A DNA stretch of 32,623 nucleotides from a virus. The DNA lies in IMG/VR virus record IMGVR_UViG_3300050821_003637, positions 1 to 32,623 of that record. One strand, given 5' to 3'. Positions 18,774 through 26,771 of the stretch are shown piece after piece. Position 1 is the first letter of the stretch, and the number at the start of each line of letters is the position of its first letter. The position numbers were made by a program, and so were the translations under genes. The notes beneath the pieces were generated by a model. It worked only from the letters and a program-made list of their open reading frames with translations. It was not told the origin of the DNA and searched no databases.

Positions 18774-19149
18774 TATATACCTCTCTTGGCATAGCTATGT
18801 CTTGGTTTGTAGCATTATGACGGCGTGCTTCATGTAGCGTTTGTATCTCATGCGGCGTGCTCATGGCGCGCAACACAGAGCCAAATTCAGCACCTTCGTG
18901 ATGGGCTTTATAGGCCGCTTCGATGTTCATGTGGATTTGGCCTGGGGTAGCTTCAACTAGCACGCCATGCTCCCCCATTTTGCCTCTGTGGGTAGCGTGG
19001 ATAGCTGCGGCTCTAGCTAGGTGTGAACCTTTCATGTGGTCGCCGGTCATCATATGAGCATTGTGGCCATCTGGGGCTTTTTGGGCATGTGACATACCTA
19101 GGCCACCGGCATGGTGACCCATTGGATATTCGCCTACGGTGTTTTTCAT
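18760..19149 (-). CDS. His/Met-rich protein (129 aa)
   Basis: 129 aa from the ATG at 19149, which has AGGAG eight bases upstream. It carries about 16 His and 10 Met. The first half is dense in His, Met and Gly (MGHHAGGLGMSHAQK, HNAHMMTGDHMKGSHL), as in metal-binding proteins. The second half is more ordinary and helical (IHMNIEAAYKAHHEGAEF, EIQTLHEARRHN). Binding of Cu, Ni or Zn is a reasonable test, but the sequence alone cannot prove it. A disordered virion protein is the alternative. Confidence 0.6.
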   Translation of the reverse strand: MKNTVGEYPMGHHAGGLGMSHAQKAPDGHNAHMMTGDHMKGSHLARAAAIHATHRGKMGEHGVLVEATPGQIHMNIEAAYKAHHEGAEFGSVLRAMSTPHEIQTLHEARRHNATNQDIAMPREVYNEII

Positions 19150-19188
19150 AACAATTTCTCCTTGCAAGGTTACTTTAAGTGTAGAACA

Positions 19189-19335
19189 TTATCTCGTTCT
19201 TTCCTTTGGTTTAGGCTTCTTGGGCACACCGGCCTTTCGCATAGCCGCAGCAACCGCAACATCGTGCGGATGGCCAGCGTTTTGCATTTCTTCAATATTG
19301 TGACCTATGTTCTTTTTGCCTGGTAGTAATGGCAT
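19189..19335 (-). CDS. Small basic phage protein (DUF6496-like)
   Basis: 48 aa from the ATG at 19335, with GGAG seven bases upstream. MPLLPGKKNIGHNIEEMQNA, then GHPHDVAVAAAMRKAG, then a Lys/Pro/Arg tail. It resembles small phage proteins of the form MPLLxGKxxxxxxxNIxxEMxxGxPxxQAVAIA, often encoded near structural or lysis genes and of unknown function. It is the first gene of the second late block. Confidence 0.6.
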   Translation of the reverse strand: MPLLPGKKNIGHNIEEMQNAGHPHDVAVAAAMRKAGVPKKPKPKERTR

Positions 19336-19387
19336 AGCGATTCTCCTATGGTAGAATATGTTCAGTATAGGCAAAAAGGATATTTAC

Positions 19388-19615
19388 ATGAGTTACAAAG
19401 ATACATTAGAGCTATTTGATGAATTAGTTGCTATGGGCACACCTGAACACCAAGCGCGAGCTCAAGCAAAACAATTGGGTGCAGTTACTGATTTTCTTGT
19501 TACTATGAAAAATGAAGTCAATAACAAGTTAGATAAAATAGATAGAGATTTAATTTGGATGAGAGTTATAGGAGGCGCTATGACTTTAGCTTTTTTATCA
19601 TCGTGGTTCAAATGA
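19388..19615 (+). CDS. Small coiled-coil protein with C-terminal membrane anchor
   Basis: 75 aa from the ATG at 19388, with AAGGA seven bases upstream. The N-terminal part is helical (MSYKDTLELFDELVAMGTPE, HQARAQAKQLG). A coiled coil follows (MKNEVNNKLDKIDRDLIWMRV), then a membrane helix at the end (IGGAMTLAFLSSWF). The layout recalls DUF1640-like proteins and XhlA-type phage membrane proteins. It starts the four-gene rightward cluster and is divergent from the late block at 19335 across only 52 bases. Confidence 0.65.
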   Translation: MSYKDTLELFDELVAMGTPEHQARAQAKQLGAVTDFLVTMKNEVNNKLDKIDRDLIWMRVIGGAMTLAFLSSWFK

Positions 19616-19824
19616 AATATAGGATTATAGAGTATAAAAATGGTGTTTTTTGTATTCAATCAAAATCACATTTCTTTGATTCATGGAGACCAATTAATTA
19701 TAGTGGTAACTTAGAAACGGCAAGAGCTTGTTTGGAGTCTTGTAAGGTTGGCGATAAAAGAGACATTGAAAACATAAAGGCAAATGTTGATGCGCGAAAA
19801 ATTGTTAATATTTACCCTGGGTAG
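19612..19824 (+). CDS. Hypothetical protein (70 aa)
   Basis: 70 aa from the ATG at 19612, which overlaps the previous stop as ATGA. It begins MKYRIIEYKNGVFCIQSKSH and looks like a small beta-alpha protein. The strand-rich start with aromatic residues (FFDSWRPINYSG) followed by a helix (ETARACLESCK) is typical of short phage accessory proteins. No function is recognised. Confidence 0.65.
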   Translation: MKYRIIEYKNGVFCIQSKSHFFDSWRPINYSGNLETARACLESCKVGDKRDIENIKANVDARKIVNIYPG

Positions 19825-19826
19825 TT

Positions 19827-20009
19827 ATGAAAGACGAACATATCGAATTCGTAATAATGGCCACCTGTCCTCATTGCAGATTAACTGCTAGAGTTGAAAG
19901 GCAGTTAAGGAATGGTGATACAGTCCAGGTAAAGTGCAATAGATGCCCTGAACGATTTGCGCTTAAGATGGAAGATGGATTAATATATCCTTTAGTTATG
20001 GAGTTATAA
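19827..20009 (+). CDS. Zinc-ribbon protein (MJ0042-like)
   Basis: 60 aa. CPHC (residues about 14-17) and CNRC (about 37-40) are spaced as in an MJ0042-type zinc ribbon: MATCPHCRLTARVERQL, GDTVQVKCNRCPERFALK. The ribbon would bind one zinc ion and contact nucleic acid or a protein. The remaining part is too short for an enzyme. It is cotranscribed with the coiled-coil and membrane genes beside it. Confidence 0.7.
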   Translation: MKDEHIEFVIMATCPHCRLTARVERQLRNGDTVQVKCNRCPERFALKMEDGLIYPLVMEL

Positions 20010-20012
20010 AGC

Positions 20013-20207
20013 GTGAGAGAACCAACGCACGATGAAGAAGCGGACGAAGTAGAAATCACCATGAAAGATTTGGAAGGCAAGGTAACCACCCTGCTCAGAC
20101 AGAAATACCAAATCTTGGAATATTGTGATAAGCTGGAAGCAGAAAACAAAGAACTAAAAGAAAAATTAGAGCTAGCCGATATCCCAAAAGACTTAAAATT
20201 ATACTAA
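20013..20207 (+). CDS. Acidic coiled-coil protein (64 aa), GTG start
   Basis: 64 aa starting at GTG with GGAG nine bases upstream, three bases after the previous stop. The N-terminus is acidic (REPTHDEEADEVEITMKDLE). Residues about 25-55 form a leucine-zipper-like helix (LLRQKYQILEYCDKLEAENK, then ELKEKLELA). It probably dimerises. Last gene of the rightward cluster. Function unknown. Confidence 0.65.
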   Translation: MREPTHDEEADEVEITMKDLEGKVTTLLRQKYQILEYCDKLEAENKELKEKLELADIPKDLKLY

Positions 20208-20271
20208 GTTCCGACTAACTTCTTATAACGTCCATTATGTTAAATTTGCACACCAATCACTAGTGTTGTAG

Positions 20272-20294
20272 GCCAATATAATTATTATACTGGC
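20272..20294. repeat. 23-bp near-palindrome in the convergent gap
   Basis: GCCAaTATAATtATTATAcTGGC-type dyad: outer GCCA/TGGC and inner TATAAT/ATTATA pair with small mismatches. It lies in the gene-free gap 20208-20372 between convergent genes. This AT-rich gap also has further TATAAT-like words near 20303 and 20359. It may be a weak two-way terminator or a protein-binding site. Nothing else is recognised there. Confidence 0.35.
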
Positions 20295-20372
20295 TAATGT
20301 CAGATATAATTCTCACACAGTCTTTGGCACATACAGTACTTCTTATACAGTATAATTGGTCAACTTAAGTCA

Positions 20373-20846
20373 TCAACCAAGATAGTTACCAACTGATACC
20401 TGGTAATGGTTCAAAGCAGGATAAACCATCATCCATTCGCTGAAGTTTAGAGTTTGTGCCGTTCCTCTAGCATTAAATGTAACCTGGCTTGTCCCTTGTG
20501 CGGCTGTGTAGCTTATGAAATTAGCTGCACTATTAATACCGATCTGTAATATCCATTCAGCTACAAATGAAACAAAAGCCTCTATTACCTGTGTTTTAGT
20601 GAATGGTGAAGTCTGAAATTGATTAACATTAAAGTTAGATAATATTGCCGTTTGAAATACTTTTATCTGAGCTGTAAAGACATCAAAATCAATATCAGAT
20701 ATTGTAACCCCTGGGGTTATTGAAAATGTAACGGTATTTGCGGATAAATTAAATACTATGTTTTCAACCAATGTGCTGCTATCTGTACAATTTAGTGTTA
20801 CGGTGTTGGCTGACAAATCAACGGTTATTGTGCTTACTAATGACAT
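20373..20846 (-). CDS. Second fibre-like protein after the tail fibre
   Basis: 157 aa from the ATG at 20846, which has AAGGA seven bases upstream; a longer frame to 21134 only overlaps the tail fibre gene. Two repeats near the start (VDLSANTVTLN and FNLSANTVTFS, about 20 residues apart) look like beta-shaft units. The rest is a mixed domain with helices (FVSFVAEWILQIGINSA) and a final strand region. It is the last gene of the long late operon, so it may be a fibre tip, chaperone or second adsorption protein. Confidence 0.6.
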   Translation of the reverse strand: MSLVSTITVDLSANTVTLNCTDSSTLVENIVFNLSANTVTFSITPGVTISDIDFDVFTAQIKVFQTAILSNFNVNQFQTSPFTKTQVIEAFVSFVAEWILQIGINSAANFISYTAAQGTSQVTFNARGTAQTLNFSEWMMVYPALNHYQVSVGNYLG

Positions 20847-20916
20847 AAATAATTTCCTTGAAATTATCAGTATAGTATCGTTCCGTAACAAATACCACTG
20901 ATAATTACTGGGATTA

Positions 20917-22710
20917 TTATCGAACTCGTCTAGCTGATATTGTTCCACATCCAGTACAAGTGCCTGTAGCAAATGCTGCCTGTGCCGATAAGTAAACCGT
21001 TGTTGGCGCGTTAACGCTAACTCGTAAATAAGGCGCTTGAATACCGCAACCTCCATTAGTGGCGGTAGGTCCTGATTCATAATTGAAGTTAGAAACATCG
21101 GGCAATGTTGCCGATGATGTGCTAGTCCAAGCATAAACGGCTGTTAATACCGCAGCACTAGGATTTATTGCTACATTACCAAAAACATCCCAATCACCTG
21201 CTGTTAAACTTATTGAAGTTATATTTTTAGCAGCTCCACTTGATAAGCTTGTAGCGCTACCAACTGGAATATTGCTTGTAACATATTCTCCTACCGAACC
21301 AGCCGCAGCATTCGAAGAATTGCTCACACCAACAATATTTGGTGTTGTGATTGTTGGTGATGTTCCAAGCACGGGCGCTCCAGTTCCTGTGTATGCAACC
21401 CATCCTGGTACACCGCCAGCAGAAGTCAATAACCCGGCGCTGTTAACAGTGGCGAGCGCTGACATAACATTTGCGGATGATGCATATAGTAAAGTATTGA
21501 TTGCGTTAGTAGATGGATAAGTTGATATTGACCAAGTAGGTGCCGCACTTGCTCCGGACTGAAGCATTTGTCCTGCTGTTGCCGTTCCACCAAGAACAGC
21601 AAATGCGCTCGCTGTTGAATAAACTATTCCACCAATGCTGGCCACCAATGCTGCATTAGTTCCGCCTAGGTTCAAAGGTACAACACTGTTTAAAGTTATA
21701 TTAGGAGTTGCGCCGCCACTTGAAGCAAGTGGTGCCGATGCAGTAACGTTTGTTACGGTTCCAACGGTTGTGCTTAATGTTCCGCTTGTTGGGAATGTTA
21801 CATTGGTTCCAGCTGTAAAGTTAAATGTAACACCGAAGGCACCAACAGTTGCTAAAGAGCCAGCAAGCGTTAAAGTGTTTGCTCCGTTATTAATGCCAGT
21901 ACCACCGTTAGCCGACGGGAGTATCCCTGTGACGCCTGTTGTTAAAGGTAGTCCTGTGCAATTAGTCAAGGTTCCACTAGTAGGGGTTCCTAATATCGGC
22001 GTTACTAATGTTGGAGATGTATTTAATACGGGTGAGCCAGTTCCAGTATATGCAACCCACGCTGGAACTCCGGCGCCGTTAGTTAATAATGCAGAGCTTG
22101 CCAAGGTTGCTAGGCTTGCTATCGTTCCAATCGTATCTACAAATATTGCTAAGGTATTAGCAATCGTTGGAAGGACTGCGGTGCCACCTGGAATATTTGT
22201 AGCAACAAAACCTGTGTTGGTTGAATTCTTTGCCCACATTTGGTTAGCGCCAAGGACAGGCAACACGGTATCATTCGGTACAATGGGTGACGCTGATAGA
22301 TTGTATCTTGGCATCACAGTTGTATCGTACATATAATTTTGTTGAATCATTAACACTTCAGTTTCAAAGTCAGTGTTGACAGCATCAGGTGTAAAGTTGC
22401 CGAAGCCTGGAATGTAGAAACCTAATCTTTGATAAGGAGTGTTACGAACAATGGTTATGATATCACCTGCGTTGGCTGGAACGTTTAAGGTTATAGTTCC
22501 TACAAGCGTTACGGGATTTTGAGTAACTGTATAATTTGTTGTAAGTATAAGTAGGTTTGCAATATCATTTGCAACTGTTCCATTAGGAGTATCGAATACA
22601 ACCAAGTCTGTATTCGCAAAGAATATGAATGGTACATTGAATACGGTTTGACCGCCGACGGCAATGTATTGTATTCGTGGTGTCACATTAGTAATCGGTA
22701 GTGATGGCAT
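20917..22710 (-). CDS. Tail fibre protein
   Basis: 597 aa. The N-terminal 150 residues (IQYIAVGGQTVFNVPFIFFANTDLVVF, YTVTQNPVTLVGTITLNVPAN, GDIITIVRNTPYQRL) match the T7 gp17-type attachment domain that joins the fibre to the tail. The centre is a Gly/Thr/Ser-rich shaft with internal repeats: LLTNGAGVPAWVAYTGTGSP recurs as LLTSAGGVPGWVAYTGTGAP. The C-terminal 140 residues (VGEYVTSNIPVGSATSLSSG, ISLTAGDWDVFGNVAINPSA, ending GTISARRVR) form a host-recognition domain seen at the tips of many phage fibres. It starts after the gp16-like gene as in T7. Confidence 0.9.
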   Translation of the reverse strand: MPSLPITNVTPRIQYIAVGGQTVFNVPFIFFANTDLVVFDTPNGTVANDIANLLILTTNYTVTQNPVTLVGTITLNVPANAGDIITIVRNTPYQRLGFYIPGFGNFTPDAVNTDFETEVLMIQQNYMYDTTVMPRYNLSASPIVPNDTVLPVLGANQMWAKNSTNTGFVATNIPGGTAVLPTIANTLAIFVDTIGTIASLATLASSALLTNGAGVPAWVAYTGTGSPVLNTSPTLVTPILGTPTSGTLTNCTGLPLTTGVTGILPSANGGTGINNGANTLTLAGSLATVGAFGVTFNFTAGTNVTFPTSGTLSTTVGTVTNVTASAPLASSGGATPNITLNSVVPLNLGGTNAALVASIGGIVYSTASAFAVLGGTATAGQMLQSGASAAPTWSISTYPSTNAINTLLYASSANVMSALATVNSAGLLTSAGGVPGWVAYTGTGAPVLGTSPTITTPNIVGVSNSSNAAAGSVGEYVTSNIPVGSATSLSSGAAKNITSISLTAGDWDVFGNVAINPSAAVLTAVYAWTSTSSATLPDVSNFNYESGPTATNGGCGIQAPYLRVSVNAPTTVYLSAQAAFATGTCTGCGTISARRVR

Positions 22711-22712
22711 CT

Positions 22713-25700
22713 CTATTCTCCTTTAAGGGCGCGAGCTTCTCCCGCGGTTTCTGGTAATCCAGAATTCTTAAGTAACGTAGACATTGGTCGTCGTAACAAC
22801 ACATTGTCTGCGTACGGCAATAACTTTATCCCTCGAGCCATATCATTTTGATTTATCTCACCACTCAAAAACATGTTAACCATGCGCTGAGCTGATTCTA
22901 ATGTTCCCCCTAATGGTCCGCCCAATATTTGCCAAGGCGTCTTCATTCGATACTTGTCTTGCTTTAGATGTTCCAAATAAGGAATACGTAGCATTGAATT
23001 AAGTTTAGACATAATATCGCCGTTGTGCCCCAGGATGCCTGAATCAAATAGAGCTCCACCCATAAGCGCGCCTGCACTTAAATCTACTTCTCGACCTGAA
23101 GCCAGCTGTCTTAACGGCCCAATGAATGCACCCAATGACATAACCGCAAATAGACCTACTGCCTTTTCGGCATCAAATCTTTGTAGCAATGGAATAGCTA
23201 GATTGTTGGTTGCCCCAAAACCCCAAGACATATATTGGGTAATGCAATCTATGACAGGCTTTCTAAACCACATAGGCATATCGAATGAATTCTGGATGCT
23301 AAGGGATGCCTTAACGTCTCTGTTTAAAGCGATCCGAAATGCTTGTGCCGCATCTATATCACTCCAATTACGTGTATTAGCAATCCAAGAGCCTTCTACA
23401 TTTTCCCCATATTTTTTAACCTGATTTATTATTCTTGTGCCCCACTCGCCTGGGTCTAAGGCTAACTTCCCAAATCGTTCTAATTGCTTTTGGTCTAGTT
23501 TCCCGGTTGTAACAAACTGCTCTAGCTCTCTTAAGGTCTTTGACTGAGACGCCATGGCTACCATGGTCTGAGTGATATCTGAGAACTGATTAGAAAAGTT
23601 TAAGTTGCCTGATAGCTGAGCCAGGTTCTTAGGTATACGTTCCCAGGCAGTCTTTGGTTGATACTGAGTGCCAGAACCCCATTTCTCATCCATCATGCCA
23701 CCAAGGGCGGTTTCAAGTGCCACACGAGCATCACCAAAGTCGGCGCGCTGTGCACCGCCATCTATCATAAGTTTTTTAAAGTTCTTTAAGACAGGAACTA
23801 CACCTTCCTCTAGATACTCTAGAAAACCAAATCTAAATAAAGGTAGAACAGTATCAGTCAGTGATGTTATTAATAATCCACCAAGCTGTGTAGATACAAA
23901 GTAATTCCTAAGTGCTGTGGTTGTTCTCTTTTCAGGTGAGCGCAAGTCAACATAATTACCCATAAAGACTTTGTACATATCTGCCATAAAGTTTTCAGCA
24001 GATTCGAATTCTTTCTTTAATGCCAATAATTCTTTTGTTCGTTCGGGCGAGTCTGGAGTATTCAAAACATTTTGACGCATACCGTCATATTCTTCACGCA
24101 ATGATTTGACTAATGACTGCTTACCATCCTTAGGATTGAGCGCATACTTTTTATACATCTCATCAAGACCGATGACCTTACCCAATCCGTTGGCATAGTT
24201 ATCCATTAGGACATTAACATCATTGACTAAAAACTTCTGAATCTTTTCATCTTCAATTAGATAAGAACGTTCCTTCAATGGATTAGCAGACCCACCTTTT
24301 GAAACCTGCCCGAATATGCGGCCAGCCATCTGCTCTTCATTCTCCTCAAGGATAGTGTCAGCCACTTCTTTAGCTAGTGTTCGTATGTCGGTATCTTTAA
24401 TTGGTTTTCGGAACCATGGTTTCTTTTCTGGGTTGATTAATTTTAACTTTCCTTTTTTGGTCATGTAGAATAGTTCTTCAGATACTTCATCTTGAATTAA
24501 TTTGCTTTGTAACTGCTCTTCGGCAAACTTTACTTGTGTCCTTTTGTTTTTAACAATGGTTCGCGCTTGTGAAGTTCTGGCTTGCTGAGCCTTAACACTT
24601 TCTCTTGTAACACCCTTGGATGCCTTTTGACCTTCCTTGACCACAGCTTCAATTTCTTCAGGTGAAAATAGTTTCCCTTTTAGAACTTCCCGTAGTTCAT
24701 TGATAACTTGCTTTCTAGCTATCTTCTCTCTTTCATAGGTGAGGACTGTCGTCTTTGCTTTCTCATATTCTTTAGCTAAAGTTTCTTTAACTTTCTTTGT
24801 GCTAGATGTATGCATTCGTTCAGATTCGGAACTAACCTTATCTAGCTTTTCCTTCAACGTCTTAAGAGACTCTTTCTTTTCTTTATATAATTTAAGCGAC
24901 TCATTAAAATCAGATTGCATCTTAGCAAGTGTTCCCTTCTTGCCTAAAACATGTATATCTTTTAATGCTTCCCCAATAACTTTTTCGGATATATTTTGTA
25001 GTTCAATATCTGCAAAGTTTTTAAAGTTACCAACAGTGCCTAATTTTATTAATTGCTCTTGCGCCTCTTTTAACTCTTTAGATGCCTTTGTTACTGGCTC
25101 TGTAATAGCTGCGAACTCATCCCTAAGGGCTGGGGATAATTCATCGCGACCCGTTAAAAGCTTTAAGGGGATCTTACCTTCATCAATTAGCTTTTGAAGC
25201 TCTTCTCTCTTGGTATCCCGTTCTTTTATAATTGATTCTAACTCAGCTCTAGATTTATTCTTAACCTCTGGAGTTAATCCTTTTTGCTTTAGCTGTGCGC
25301 GCAACTCTTTAATACGACCATCTGCAATGGTAATGGGTGCAGTATGTGCACCTATTAATCTATTGCAGTCCATAAAATGTTCTACGCCGACATCAATAAA
25401 ATCATCATAATGCGCGGTGACAATACTCTTATCATATACACGATTCAAATAACTAATAGCTGTTGCGACTTCTATATTTGGATCGAGCCGGCCCAATTCC
25501 ACAAGCTTATTAAACATTGGCTCATAGACATGTTTTCGTATATTCTGTGCCTGGGCTGCGACTTCAGGGGTGGCATGTTTGTCCCCATTTCTCATTGCTA
25601 CGGCAATTTCAGACCTGAAGTCCTGCTCAGATAATAGACCTTTCTTCTTAGCCTCAGACCAGGCTCTAGGCCCTTTAACGATGCCACTATCTATGCCTAC

Positions 25701-26771
25701 GTAACCAATCCAGGCATTCTTAATGTCTACCTGGACTGCATCGGACAATCCTTTGTAATCCATATGGATATCTTGTGCTGTAGCAACATTCTCAATATGA
25801 CCCTTTTCAATTGCACCCGTAACTAGATTATGCCTATACATGCGGTTAGTTAATTGACGAATAGTATTAAATTGGCTTGTGAGCCCCTTAACAACTGGGG
25901 ATAAACTAAAAGCTTTCTTGAAGAAATAGTTCTCACCAACGCCCGCTATGCCATTATCTAGAAGAGTTTGAACGGTCTGTGTTCTGGCCGCACTTGCTGA
26001 GCCATTGTTCGACATGGCCTGATAGCCTTCGAACTCGCCTTTAGGTCCGGTCTTAATCTTGATGTCTACGTCGTCAAAATGAGCCGTGAGCGAGCCTTGA
26101 ACCTTTTGGATACCTTTGGCTGTCCACATTCCTTTAAGACCTACAAGGCCGGCAATTCCGCTATTTAGGACAGAATCAAGCATGACTCCTTCAAACCATT
26201 CTTTGGCCCCAAAGGCCTCATGGTTCATAGATTCAGCTGTTCTAGATACCATGCTAGAAACAACTGCTGTGGGTACTATCTGCTTGACGCCTGATACGAA
26301 CCCTTTGCCAGCCTGGGCATATTTGATTGATGCCCCTAGGGGTATTAATGTCGTAGGTGATATTATCCCTGAAGCCAATGACAATGCCCCACCAACGAAG
26401 CCAGACCGGCCTAGGATGTCTTGGTCTCGCAAGTCATCAAACACCCCTTGTCTAGCCTTTTGGACTTCTTTGGAGTTCCCTGTAGCTACAGCATTGGCTA
26501 TCTTTTCTTGGTAAGGGACTGGGATGCCGGCGTAGTGATCTTCAGCATAATAATCAAAATCGTCATCTTGGCTTTGTGCTAAAAAGTTATTCTTAAAAGC
26601 TTTGCCAGCGGCACCGACAATATTAACGATATCGTTATTATTCCACACTGCACCAAAGGTTTCAGTAAAGGTTGGTTTCTCTGTATTCTGTTCTGGGAAC
26701 TGAATTCTGTTATAACCTACTTTAGGTTTCTCAAACTCTTGAAGGACATCATGCTCTTTATCGTCTGCCAT
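22713..26771 (-). CDS. Large internal virion protein (T7 gp16-like ejection protein)
   Basis: 1352 aa, the largest gene. In T7-like phages this protein is stored in the head and enters the cell envelope at infection, where it helps form the DNA channel. The order after the gp14- and gp15-like genes, and the size, fit. Hydrophobic Gly/Ala-rich stretches (FVGGALSLASGIISPTTLIPLG, LNSGIAGLVGLKG) lie in the first 230 residues. A long Lys/Glu-rich helical region (about 480-760) follows. The C-terminal third is more globular. I do not see the N-terminal transglycosylase motif that T7 gp16 carries, so wall cutting may depend on another protein. It overlaps the gp15-like gene by one base. Confidence 0.85.
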   Translation of the reverse strand: MADDKEHDVLQEFEKPKVGYNRIQFPEQNTEKPTFTETFGAVWNNNDIVNIVGAAGKAFKNNFLAQSQDDDFDYYAEDHYAGIPVPYQEKIANAVATGNSKEVQKARQGVFDDLRDQDILGRSGFVGGALSLASGIISPTTLIPLGASIKYAQAGKGFVSGVKQIVPTAVVSSMVSRTAESMNHEAFGAKEWFEGVMLDSVLNSGIAGLVGLKGMWTAKGIQKVQGSLTAHFDDVDIKIKTGPKGEFEGYQAMSNNGSASAARTQTVQTLLDNGIAGVGENYFFKKAFSLSPVVKGLTSQFNTIRQLTNRMYRHNLVTGAIEKGHIENVATAQDIHMDYKGLSDAVQVDIKNAWIGYVGIDSGIVKGPRAWSEAKKKGLLSEQDFRSEIAVAMRNGDKHATPEVAAQAQNIRKHVYEPMFNKLVELGRLDPNIEVATAISYLNRVYDKSIVTAHYDDFIDVGVEHFMDCNRLIGAHTAPITIADGRIKELRAQLKQKGLTPEVKNKSRAELESIIKERDTKREELQKLIDEGKIPLKLLTGRDELSPALRDEFAAITEPVTKASKELKEAQEQLIKLGTVGNFKNFADIELQNISEKVIGEALKDIHVLGKKGTLAKMQSDFNESLKLYKEKKESLKTLKEKLDKVSSESERMHTSSTKKVKETLAKEYEKAKTTVLTYEREKIARKQVINELREVLKGKLFSPEEIEAVVKEGQKASKGVTRESVKAQQARTSQARTIVKNKRTQVKFAEEQLQSKLIQDEVSEELFYMTKKGKLKLINPEKKPWFRKPIKDTDIRTLAKEVADTILEENEEQMAGRIFGQVSKGGSANPLKERSYLIEDEKIQKFLVNDVNVLMDNYANGLGKVIGLDEMYKKYALNPKDGKQSLVKSLREEYDGMRQNVLNTPDSPERTKELLALKKEFESAENFMADMYKVFMGNYVDLRSPEKRTTTALRNYFVSTQLGGLLITSLTDTVLPLFRFGFLEYLEEGVVPVLKNFKKLMIDGGAQRADFGDARVALETALGGMMDEKWGSGTQYQPKTAWERIPKNLAQLSGNLNFSNQFSDITQTMVAMASQSKTLRELEQFVTTGKLDQKQLERFGKLALDPGEWGTRIINQVKKYGENVEGSWIANTRNWSDIDAAQAFRIALNRDVKASLSIQNSFDMPMWFRKPVIDCITQYMSWGFGATNNLAIPLLQRFDAEKAVGLFAVMSLGAFIGPLRQLASGREVDLSAGALMGGALFDSGILGHNGDIMSKLNSMLRIPYLEHLKQDKYRMKTPWQILGGPLGGTLESAQRMVNMFLSGEINQNDMARGIKLLPYADNVLLRRPMSTLLKNSGLPETAGEARALKGE

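Noticed and set aside
20847-21134. N-terminal extension of the 157-aa fibre-like protein
   Set aside because: The extension only reads the tail fibre end in another frame. The ATG at 20846 has a proper ribosome site.
21635-22336. Long open frame (233 aa) on the plus strand
   Set aside because: It is an antisense shadow of the repetitive tail fibre gene. Its Val/Pro/Ala-rich product mirrors the Thr/Gly/Asn codons of the real gene.
24739-25197. 152-aa frame on the plus strand inside the gp16-like gene
   Set aside because: Its Ser/Phe/Leu-rich product is typical of the reverse of Lys/Glu-rich helical coding, and it has no ribosome site or neighbours on that strand.
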